DNA of 64,000 nt, from the NCBI GenBank assembly GCA_963556695.1, contig CAUWAG010000007.1, positions 2,914,001 through 2,978,000 on the forward strand. Reading direction: 5' to 3'. The translations under genes were made by a program, and so were the position numbers. This document shows, in pieces, positions 22,984 through 32,894 of this stretch (the stretch's first letter is position 1; each line of letters begins with the position of its first letter). This DNA comes from Anthostomella pinea. Taxonomy: Eukaryota > Ascomycota > Sordariomycetes > Xylariales > Xylariaceae. A model generated the notes under the pieces. It was not told the DNA's origin and ran no database searches. It was given only the letters and a program-made list of their open reading frames with translations.

Positions 22984-25072
22984 ATGGAGCTCCACAGCCA
23001 TTTGAAAACGGCTACAGCGGCCGATTCTTCTCTGGACGCCGATGATTCAGCCTACTCCAGAGACGAGAGAGACCTTTTGAGGCTGGGGAAGAGATCGGTG
23101 TTGAAGGTAAGCCGACGCATGGCATCCAAGAGACGCATCATGGCTGACAGATTGTCTTCGGTAGCGCAATTTTGGCTTCATGTCGATTTTGGGTTTCTCG
23201 TGCACAGTTCTGATTACTTGGGAGGGAATACTTATGTAAGTATTCAGTCTCTCGTATAGCGATTGCGGGCCGCAAGCTAATGTGTCACAGAGTATCTACT
23301 CAAAGCCTTGTCAAGTGAGCACTGCCGCTCCTAAGTCTGATCTTGTACGCCTAATGACAATAGTGGTGGGCCTGCGGGTGTCATTTGGGGATACTTGATC
23401 GTTTGGGTCGGCACTCTGTCGACTTTCACGGTATTATCGGAGATGGCCTCAATGTAAATGGTACATGACTCCTGGTTGATACAAACGGCTAAACGATCTT
23501 CAACAGGGCACCGACTGCAGTGGGGCAATATCAGTAGGTGGTTCTTCATGGGTATGGCGATGCAACGCTGGCGTTGACAGTCATTTGTAGTTGGGTGGCG
23601 ATGCTGGCACCCAGAGCTTCGAGGCGGTTTTTGAGCTACCTTACCGGTATGAACCCCAGATAGAACTGCGGCCAAGTCTCTGACCACACTCTAGGCTGGA
23701 TGACCATTGCTGGCTGGCAAGCAGTAACCGCTTCTGCTGCTTACCTCATTGGCAGCCTTTTGCAAAGTGTTATCATTTTGTTGAAGTCAGATTACGCCCC
23801 TCAACCATGGCAAACCATGCTCTTCTTCTGGGCAATACTAGGCTTCGCTGTTTTCATCAACACAGTCGCGAGTAAAACTCTGGCGCACTTTGAGCGCCTC
23901 ATTCTAATACTGCATATCCTGGGGTTCTTTGCTATTCTTATTCCGCTTGTTTGCCTCGCCCCCCATGGCGATGCTTCCCTCTTTACTATCTTCGTCAATG
24001 AAGGCGAGTGGCCTACTCAAGGCTTGTCATTCATGGTAGGCCTTCCGGCCTCGGTATTCTCGCTCATTGGTAAGTCAATCCGCATCATTAAACCCAGTGT
24101 TTGACATAGCTGAGTTCTCTCAAGGTGCTGATTCGGCTGTCCATGTGAGTCTTTCCACCCTTGCGTTCCTTGACGGCTCACTAACCACGCATACTTTCGC
24201 AGATGGCCGAAGAGATCAAGGGCGCATCCACCATCGTACCTCGAGCTATTGTCATCAGCATCGTCCTCAACGGCATCCTAGAATTCTCCATGTTAATCGC
24301 ATACCTGTTCTGCCTTGGCGATGTAGGAGCTGCGCTAGAATCGGAAGAAGCACTGGGTTATCCATTCCTGTTCGTTTTCCAAACCGGCGTAGGCTCATCA
24401 GGGGGAGCCGCCGTTATGGGCCTGATTGTTGTGGTCCTCGGCACATGCAGCACCGTAGGAGCCATGACATCTTCGTCCAGAATGCTCTGATTGTTCGCCA
24501 GAGACCGAGGCATCCCCTTCTGGAAGACCTTCATTAGAGTATGCTGCTTCCCATTGCTAACCTATTGCCCTACGCCCTTGCCGTTGCATTCTAACCGACT
24601 CACTGCTTAGCTCGAACGCCGCACGGCCATTCCTGTTTATACTATCGCATGTACAACGATCATTTCGGTTCTCCTTTCTCTCATCGTTCTCGGCTCTAGC
24701 GTTGCTTTTAGCCACATTGTCAGCCTGAGCATTGCAGGACTCTACTCATCCTATCTGCTTAGCTGTTCCCTCTTCCTCTGGCGACGTATGCAAGCACGTG
24801 GTATCAAGCCGTACATCATTCGAATATCAAGAGTCGGTCCGGATAACCTGCACTGGGGGTCATGGCGCGTTCCAAAAATACTTGGTGTGCTGAACAACAT
24901 ATTCGCATGCCTGTATTTGCTACTGTTGTGGTTCTGGTCCTTCTGCCCTCCGGCACAGCCGGTGGTTCCCGAGACCATGAACTTCAATGTGCTTACATTT
25001 GGGGCGGTGGTGTTGTTCGCCGTTGTCTGGTATTTTGTGCAGGGCAGGAAATCTTACGAGGGGCCCATTTGA
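22984..25072 (+). pseudogene. Amino-acid/GABA-type permease (APC family), one in-frame TGA
   Basis: Ten exons: 22984-23106, 23165-23235, 23291-23314, 23364-23453, 23507-23533, 23591-23646, 23695-24069, 24125-24144, 24203-24538 and 24611-25072. They join in frame to 528 codons, normal for the fungal GABA/choline permease group. Family hallmarks are RNFGFMSILGFSCT (TM1), NGGPAGVIWGYL, MAPTAVGQYHW, GADSAVHMAEEIKGAS and the ARDRGIPFW segment; about 12 hydrophobic segments are visible. TGA at 24488-24490 (codon 358) sits where relatives have Trp in RML-W-FARD. All nine introns have usable sites, so this is the only lesion I see. It would be a plasma-membrane amino-acid or polyamine carrier if read through; the truncated form lacks the last 170 residues and is probably dead. 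Confidence 0.8.
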
Positions 25073-25755
25073 CCAGCGTTTATTCATTGATTTTGGCATG
25101 TCAGTCTTACGTCCACCTTGCTGTGGGCCACAAGACACCGTATGGCGTGAATGTGGTGGATGGGATTGATGTATATAGACCACGCCATCGCTGGCTAACT
25201 GGAAGAACACCGGATACTATCCCACCCCCCATATATCCTATCATCAGATGTCCCAATGTGCCGGGGCTAAACATGCCCCGATTGCACCGTGCACTGCCTT
25301 GATTGACTTCAGTCTCAATGGGTCAACCCGAAAATGGAAAGGAGCGAGAAAGGTCTTCTATCATGTACAGGAGGTCTTGTACTGGCACAACAGCTTCGAG
25401 CAGAAATGAGTGGGTGTTCTGTCCTCACGGCTCGTGATGCTAAGGTCAGTGGCCCGACAGGATTATAGAAAGGGGAGCACTGGTGATAGATCACCCGACT
25501 GGCTCATGTACTCCTTGGCAACGTACCACAACTAGCGTTTTAGGTACAACCTCCTGAATGCGGTCTACCACGGTCGTCCTTGCAGTTAGCCGCAAGTTGC
25601 CACTAGGCAATAGCGGTGACTTCAGGCGGCGCCACAAGGAATTTCATCAGCGGCGCAACGACAGTGGTATTGTAGGCCGTGAAAGTACATGGGGGACGTC
25701 AACATTGTTCTACTCGAAAACAACCCAAGCCCCCAAGCGCGTATGGCAGAACAAC
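25073..25755. other. Intergenic, nothing recognised
   Basis: About 680 bases downstream of the permease. A 113-codon plus-strand frame starting at 25558 overlaps the antisense of the next pseudogene and shows no motif. Confidence 0.5.
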
Positions 25756-26142
25756 TCACCGTTCCTCGTCGCCCGCTTCGGTAAAGGTCAAAATGAACTC
25801 CTTGGGCGAAGTGCTCTGATCTTCCTCCCGGGGGAGGAACTCGGTTTGGACCGCGTTCTTGACGCCCTCAAGGATTCTAGCAGTTGGAAAAGCTGCTGAC
25901 GAACTTGCCGTCGATCAGGTTCTCTTAGTTGACGCAGTAGGCCTTGACGCCGGCGATCTGGCCCTAGATGGTGGGAATGGTGACGTTGGAAGTCGTAGCT
26001 GAAGCCGGCGCGGGTGCAACCGGCGTGCCAGCCTCGACCTGCCGCTCCCACCAGGCTGGATCCTGAGTTGGCGCTCGGTCAGGGGAGCAGCGAGGGCCGT
26101 GACAGCGAGGGCGGGGTTGATGAGAGTGGCGGTTTAGACCAT
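25756..26142 (-). pseudogene. Small secreted protein remnant with several stops and frameshifts
   Basis: The start reads Met-Val-stop-TATLINPALAVTALAAPLT, a signal peptide broken at codon 3 (TAA, bases 26136-26134). After a frameshift, one frame reads GQIAGVKAYCVN, stop, ENLIDGKFVSSFSNC, stop, with stops at 25966-25964 (TAG), 25927-25925 (TAA) and 25879-25877 (TAG). The end (VQTEFLPREEDQSTSPKEF) is in a third frame. All four stops could be CAA/CAG to TAA/TAG changes, the type expected from RIP or deamination. The family is not recognised; it resembles small fungal secreted proteins in size and layout. Confidence 0.55.
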
Positions 26143-26832
26143 CTTGACGATTGAAGTTGAGCGAGTCAGATAGACTGCGACAGGCAGACGGGTCGGCCTT
26201 CTTTATGACCTACTGTGTATGCGACGATTGCAGCATGGCGCGTTAAGGAGTGACATCGTGTTTTGGCGTTGGTAAGGGGCGGTGGTATTTCTTTCCGACT
26301 CACCGGTGGATGTGCAGAGCAAAGTCATGATCCGGGATATTCCGTGCATGGACTCAGCCCTACAGGGTGTGATTGCCCCATGAAACCTATACATAGGGTT
26401 GTACACGGAGGGTCATGCTCACTTCGCTCCGATGGCTTAATGGTGAACCATGCACAACGGTTCAGCTGAACGCGACGTGGCGGCGGCAACATGGGACGGA
26501 GTCAGCTGACTGCAGGTGTGGCTCAGGGTGAACTCGATTGGAAACATTCCTTCGCGCGGGAACGCGCCGCATATGCATTGGTCCGATGTGCGGAACAAGG
26601 TGATGATCTGATGATCTGATGAGATGTTCCCATGCTTGATATCAAGACCTGCCGCTGACGGGAGGGTTTTCGCTTTCTTGCCCATCTACTTCTCGATCCA
26701 TATTCACCATCAAAGCAGTGCCGTAAATCGCCGCGTCCATATCTTCGCGAAGCCTCAAAGGCCATCGCCATTCTGCTCATGCCGTGTCACCGTCGTCGAT
26801 AAATCGAATCAATCAGGCGTCAGAGTTCGACG
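26143..26832. other. Intergenic; probable promoter of the one-pass membrane protein gene
   Basis: I see no gene. A GATGATCTGATGATCTGATGAGATG run occurs near 26600. The gene on the plus strand starts at 26833. Confidence 0.5.
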
Positions 26833-27899
26833 ATGGCGACGAATCTCGGCCCTCTCACTACCTCCTACTAGATTCCCGGCGACTGCGCCGGCCCGAAGAA
26901 CGCGTACTTGGACTCCATTACCTCAAACGGCGAAACAATCGAGTGCCTGACCGCCGGGCCAGGGCCCCTTCGGGCATCCTGTTTTCCCAACGTGACGTTT
27001 CCGTCACGCTCGAGTTTCTACTCGCCGGGCGTATGTCCCTCGGGCTACTCGTATGCGTGCTCAGATAAGAACACGTACTCGTTCGGGAGCGTGACGGAGA
27101 CGACGGTGACATGCTGTCCAACGTGAGCCCGCCCCTCCTCAATCCAGACGTGTACTCGACGGAGGCTTGATGACATTGGATCGGTCGCTTACTCGCAAAT
27201 AAAATCATTAGCTTTTCCTCCTTCGCCTGCAACACCGAGACGGAAGCGAGCCCCTGGGGCGCGATACCGCGGGCTGGCTGCATCGCGCAGCTCAAAAACA
27301 TCATCGTGTCGGAGGCCCAAACGAGCATCATCCCGGCCTCCCAGCTCTCAGATCCGTCTGTGTCGGTCGACTCGGACGGCAACGCCATCCTGTCCTCGCC
27401 CATCGTCAACGCCTACGGCATCCAGGTGCGCTGGCAGCCCTCGGACGAGGCCGTGCTGTTCGGTAGCGGTAACGCCCCGACGACCTCGTCCTCCACGGCG
27501 TTCCCGTCGCAGACCGACTCGGCACCGGAGTCCTCTACGGCGGCCGGCGGGCTGAGCACGGGTGCTATAGCTGGGATTGCAGTCGGCGCGGTTCTCGGCG
27601 CTGCGATACTCATCGGGGTGGTGGCGTGGATGCTGATATCGAAGAGGCGGAAAAGGAGGCAGGAGCGGAACCAGGATTATCTGGACCATGCCGGCCCCAA
27701 GGGGTCAGAAGGCCAGGCTTGTTATGCGTCGTCGGTAAGGCAGGATCCGTCCGCCCGGCATGAACTTGAGGTGCCGAATCCCCAGGGCGTGATTCCCAAA
27801 AGTGAACTCCCTGCGGACCATCTGCACATGCCCTCTCCGAATGCAAACATGCACAGTGAATTGCCTGCGGTGAGGCCTCCAGCGGAGCTCCAAGGGTAG
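26833..27899 (+). pseudogene. Single-pass membrane protein with Cys-rich ectodomain, TAG at codon 13
   Basis: Exons 26833-27122 and 27212-27899 join to 326 codons. The start, MATNLGPLTTSY, matches a recurrent fungal N-terminus (MxTNLGPLTT). It is followed by TAG at 26869-26871 and then an open Cys-rich ectodomain with SCFPN, CPSGYSYACSD and TCCPT. Exon 2 carries FACNTETEASPWGAIPRAGC, a Ser/Thr-rich stalk and one membrane segment, GAIAGIAVGAVLGAAILIGV. A basic stop-transfer RRKRRQER and a Pro-rich cytosolic tail follow. The layout resembles WSC/Mid2-like surface sensors, but I cannot assign a function. The TAG would be CAG if unmutated. The 89-nt intron has an ATCATTAG acceptor. Confidence 0.65.
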
Positions 27900-28916
27900 T
27901 AAAGTGGCGGGTGGTGATTGAAATGATAGAGAATATACCCCTTAGTTCGTTGAGATTTATGAGTGGAGAGGACACGAATGTGTACCGAAGGCTTTTGGAT
28001 ATTGCGGGTTTCTTGGCAGAGCCGCTCTGCTGGCAGGTCTCGTGATTTGATTGGGTTTCCCAGACTGATCTGCCGGTGATCAATCTGGGGCAGCCAGCAG
28101 CACAGTACGTGAGCGGAGGACTCCAGAAAAGCGGTTCTGCCAAAGAACCGTAATATCCAAAGCTTTCGGTACAGTCAGGTACCTATGGCTTTACTGGCCC
28201 CGTGCTTGGTAGAAAGAGTACCGGTATGGGCAAGGAGCCGCAAAGCCTTTTGCGTGAACTGGCTTCATAACCTACCAGTAACCAAATCCCGTTGTTGGCT
28301 GGCCCCTTCCATGTCTTCGGTGGCCGTGAAGTACCCCAATGATGCTATTAGGACTCGGAGTTCTTCGTCAGCTATACCGCAGAAGAGCGATCGTATGGCC
28401 ACACGCCTGAGCTGAACTTACGAATTCTCACCCGACGTAGCACCTCGGAAAGCCACGCAGAGAATTCCTCGGGCAATCACTGTAGTCTCGTACCTGATAA
28501 CGGGTAGTCGCGCGTGGGCTCGGTCGAACTGAGAGTCTGAGAATATCGACTGCGCTCCAAGGATGTTGTCGTTGTTGTTGTCCTAGAGGCCGGGGCTTTC
28601 TCCCTATTTCTCCATCAATCAGCGGCCCCGGTTTGCTGTTCGCGCTGGCTCGGCGCGATTATAGTATGGCCCCACAGGAGTTGAACCCCTCCAACAACCC
28701 CACGGTGACGATGTCGGCATGGAGGCAATAAGGAGGACATCCATCCCGAAGGGACCTCGGGATGGACGTAGGTCTCTGTGAAAATTCCACTCCATTTGGC
28801 TGTATATTGATGTCTGCTCTTGACTAATTGCTATACTATCTTGTCTCTTCTTCTATTCCCCCTTTGACGACCGTCGCTATCATTATTCAAGCGAGCAAGT
28901 TCAGGAACATCTCAAG
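27900..28916. other. Intergenic, nothing recognised
   Basis: About 1 kb between the broken membrane-protein gene and L-galactonate dehydratase. Short open frames exist on both strands but have no motifs. The last 100 bases are T/C rich and likely promoter. Confidence 0.5.
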
Positions 28917-30322
28917 ATGCCCGAAGTCACCATCACCGGCTGGCGGACTCGGGATGTGCGGTTTCCCACATCCCTGGACAAGACGGGCTCGGATGCCATG
29001 AACGCCGCCGGCGACTACTCCTCGGCTTACTGCATCCTGGAGACTGACTCGGAATACTCGGGTCACGGAATGGTGATCTCTCACGCTCAGCATCCCGTGT
29101 GAGACAACCGGCTGACTCCGCGTAGACTTTCACCATCGGCCGCGGCAACGACATCGTCTGCGCAGCCATCAACCACCTCGGCGACCGGATCAAGGGGCGC
29201 ACCCTCTCCTCGCTCGTCGAGGACTGGGGCAAGACGTGGCGCTACCTCGTCGGCGACTCGCAGCTGCGCTGGATCGGCCCGGAGAAGGGCGTCATCCACC
29301 TCGCGCTGGGCGCCCTCGTCAACGCCATCTGGGACCTGTGGGCTAAAACCCTAGGCAAGCCCGTGTGGCAGATCGTGGCCGAGATGACGCCCGAGGAGTT
29401 CGTGCGCTGCATCGACTTCCGGTACATCACCGACGCCATCACGCCCGACGAGGCGGTGGCCATGCTCAAGGAGAGTGCGCAGGGCAAGGCGGCGCGCTTC
29501 CAGGAGGCGCTCGACAGCCGCGCCGTGCCGGCCTACACGACGAGCGCCGGCTGGCTCGGCTACGGCGAGGACAAGATGAAGGGCCTGCTGCAGGAGACGC
29601 TGAGCCACGGGTACAAGTACTTCAAGCTCAAGGTCGGCACCAGCGTCGACGCGGACCGCAAGCGCCTGGCCATCGCGCGCGACGTCATCGGCTACGACCG
29701 CGGCAACGTGCTCATGGTCGACGCTAACCAGATCTGGAGCGTGCCCGAGGCCATCGAGTACATGAAGGAGCTTGCCGACTTCAAGCCGTGGTTCATCGAA
29801 GAGCCGACGTCGCCCGACGACATCCTCGGCCACAAGGCGGTGCGCGACGCGCTGCGGCCGCACGGCATCGGCGTCGCCACGGGCGAGATGTGCCAGAACC
29901 GCGTCGTCTTCAAGCAGCTGTTGATGGCCGGCGCCATCGACGTCTGCCAGATCGACGCGTGCCGCCTGGGCGGCGTCAACGAGGTCCTGGCTGTCCTGCT
30001 TATGGCCAAGAAGTTCGGCGTCCCCATCGTGCCGCACTCGGGCGGCGTCGGCCTGCCCGAGTACACCCAGCACCTCAGCACCATCGACTACGTCGTCGTC
30101 AGCGGGAAGCTGTCGGTGCTGGAGTACGTCGACCACCTGCACGAGCACTTCCTGCACCCCTCGGCCGTCAAGGACGGCTACTACCAGACGCCCATGAGCC
30201 CCGGGTACAGCGTCGAGATGAAGCCGGATAGCATGGACAAGTTCTCGTACCCTGGCGAGGACGGCGTCAGCTGGTGGAAGAGCGAAGAGGCGAAACCTAT
30301 TCTCGAGGGCGTGAAGATTTAG
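28917..30322 (+). CDS. L-galactonate dehydratase (D-galacturonate catabolism)
   Basis: Exons 28917-29072 and 29126-30322 (53-nt intron) give 450 aa, the exact length I associate with fungal GaaB/Lgd1. The start MPEVTITGWRTRDVRFPTSL and later CILETDSEYSGHGM, IGRGNDIVCAAINHLGDR and CIDFRYITDAITP are hallmarks. It is an enolase-superfamily (mandelate racemase type) enzyme. Visible active-site residues are the KxK pair K219/K221, metal ligands D251, E277 and E306, and H356 in VPHSGG. It dehydrates L-galactonate to 2-keto-3-deoxy-L-galactonate in pectin-sugar use; the enzyme is cytosolic. It has higher GC than its neighbours and intact frames, although genes on both sides are broken. No other pathway gene is seen in the window. 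Confidence 0.95.
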
Positions 30323-31063
30323 ACGTGGCTACGAAGTTTTAGTCTGTATATGGAAATATTTCATACGCTATATGTGCAGGACCTATGAGCCATAAATACG
30401 TCCGATGCGGATGCTCCTTGTTTGTTAGACTCTACGTGAAGCTCCTATAAGCAGCCAGAGAAGGAGGTTGTCTTCGACTTCTGTAGAAGTACCAAATGCC
30501 AGAATATTACTCAAGCATCTCAGCCCCCATTCAGCTGGTGGAAAACGCCTGGTTATCTTTGGTAAGGACGGATTCAACTCGCAAAACAATCTTGAGAGGT
30601 AACAAGCAGCTCGAGGCGCAGGCCGTAGAGTGATATAGAGAGTACACGAATCCTCTCGTGGGAGTTCTCCTCTGTGATCGCCTCTCGGCCGGGATCTTGA
30701 CGGTTCAACTCATGGCGATGTGCCGTGCTCCGAGCATACTGTTCGATCCTTGAGAGTGTGGTGCACCCAGCGTAAGACCATGTGTTCACCAGTTTGATGC
30801 GCGTAAGCGACATCCAGCTTTGCACTTCGGAGTAGCTATCGTCGCGTTTCACACTGGATTCACAACACGCAGCAGTACGCTGATAGCGTAGCTTGCCCTG
30901 CCGCCGGAGCTCGTCTCCCTCAGCATATACCTTAGCAGGGTCTCTGACCTGCTATACAAGTAATATGATACTTGGTGAGCCACTTCTACGCCCAAGAGGA
31001 GCCGCTCCGTCCAGTGGTTCAAGACACATGGTCTATCATGTTTCTCGCTCCGAGCGATTTATC
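30323..31063. other. Intergenic, nothing recognised
   Basis: About 740 bases separating the dehydratase from the broken AAA gene that runs toward it. No open frame with a recognisable motif was found. Confidence 0.5.
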
Positions 31064-32894
31064 CTAAACCAAATCAATATCCACGGCCTCCGCACCCTCA
31101 CGCAGACCATCGCCATCCGACGTAAACGTCGCGTACCTCTTTAGCGTAGCCAGGGCCGGACAGAGCGCGTTCCCCACGTCGCCCGGGAAGAGACGGTGGA
31201 AAGCATAGGTCCCGTCCCGTGGCTCTATCGCCTTCAACCCGCGGAACTGGTGGACTGTAATGGAAAGCTGCCGGCTTGGCCGCGTATATTTTCCAGGTCG
31301 AAAACCTAGAGAAGCCCTCGGCCATGGCGGCGAGACGGTCGATGTCGACACCCTCCAGGACATTTTCCTTGAGGAACATGCGAAGGATGCCTGCTCGCGC
31401 CGAGCCATCTGGCAGCCCCTAGGGAATCTTCTTGGGCAGTCGCCGCAAGAAGGCGCTGGTAAGATCCATGGGCCTGCTGTTGGTGGCCGCCGAGACCAAA
31501 GAGGCATTTTCGTCATGTGTCAGTCCGTCCATTTCATGCAGAAACTGTGTGAGTATTGAGCGCTGCCAGGGGTAGTCATCATCTCCTCGACGGTAGAAGA
31601 AGACATCAACCTCGCCTATGAAAACAATGCATGGGAAGGCCTCCCTAGCCAGGGAGAAAGTCGCTTGGACTGGCGTCTCTGATTCTCCGAGCCATTTGTT
31701 TCGGATGACGGCAGGGTTGATGGCCAACATGTTCGATCCAGTACTTTTCGGAATGGCTCTGGCAAGAAGGGTTTTGCCAGATCCTTGGGGGCCGTAGAGT
31801 AAGGCCCCTGTGGTTGTGATATGGGAGACCAGTAGTTCCGAACCGGCTTCGGGTCTGAGCTTGGACAGCTTGACGAGCGGCTTGATGCCTGCCAACAGTA
31901 CTTGATCAAGAACCACCTCGTCAAAACTTAAGTTGACTGTAGCGGTTTGCGAGCACGTCAGTGTTGGTATTATTCGGCGGCAAGTGAAGCCACAGGCGGA
32001 GCACAGGATTCTACTCACTAGGGTCGACAAGGCACGACAAAAGCTGCTCTTCGAGGTCTGTAATGTTAGCGTCTGATCTGATGTCGCTCACCTTCTCTTC
32101 CCATTCCGTATCGGCCTTCTCCTACGCATCTAACACGGCTCCGTCCTCGTGGCCTGTGGCGTTTGATCTGATATTGCTCGTCTCCTCTTCACCGTACTCT
32201 TGGCTTGTTTTCCTCATCCGACGCAGCTTTGTCTGTTGTGGGAACACTGATACCGGGCAATACCGATGGTGCAGTCCGGAGACCCCCATGCTCTCGTTCT
32301 CCAGCTGCCCATCCACCTTGTTCCCGAACTTGCACGTTGGTCTCGATGGAATCCAGGATGGCAAAGGCAGTGTCTACTGCTTGCTTCGTATCAGCTTCTG
32401 CCGCTTTCCTTCCTGCGAGCCGCGAAGACTCTCTCGGCAAAGGCAAGTGCCCCACGTCTGGTGCGTGACGAGCGGGTAATCTTGTCTTCGCTCCCGTTGG
32501 CCTCCAGGCGGTCTTCCCTCACAGCGGCGCTTTCCTGATCACAGAACCCCCTAGCGATGTTATCTAGCTCGAAAAGGTGGACCGAGATGAGAGAGCATTC
32601 CAATTACTCGGCCACGTGGACTACCAATTCGTTCAGAAGCTGTAGACCATGGCGCCGTTTGCTGTCTGATAAGACGAGGCAAACATGGCAACATTGAAGG
32701 TAAAGTCTCACTTCGCGACAGCAGTTTGGAGCCGACAGCGACTTGTCTCTTACCCAGTCATAAGGTTCGAAAGCATGCCCCCAATCATTTCTCACGGGGG
32801 CAATACTCGTTAACGCGAGCAGAGCATTGACGCATTCGCGCTGCGAGGTAGAAAAGAGGTTCCCATCGTATTTCATTTGATGGCAAGGAACCAA
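31064..32894 (-). pseudogene. AAA+ ATPase, Msp1/ATAD1-like, disabled
   Basis: The core frame (about 31950-31422) reads NLSFDEVVLDQVLLAGIKPL, then Walker A GPQGSGKT, Walker B-like CIVFIGEVD and second-region-of-homology AATNSRPMDLTSAFLRRLPKK. This order and the RRLPKK phrase fit the Msp1/ATAD1/fidgetin type. TAG at 31421-31419 interrupts it; the same frame then continues GLPDGSARAGILRMFLKENV before a frameshift near GFS. Upstream, TAG at 32124-32122 precedes EKADTEWEEKVSDIRSD, which splices to the core. More N-terminal coding-like segments to about 32894 lie in different frames. The first Walker B acid (FIDE in relatives) is Gly. Two nonsense codons, frameshifts and the lost Asp argue for a dead copy. 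The N-terminal limit is uncertain. Confidence 0.7.

Noticed and set aside
28660..28720. Possible tRNA T-arm (GGTTCAACTCC on the minus strand)
   Set aside because: The stem is only four pairs, the loop length is wrong and no cloverleaf can be drawn.
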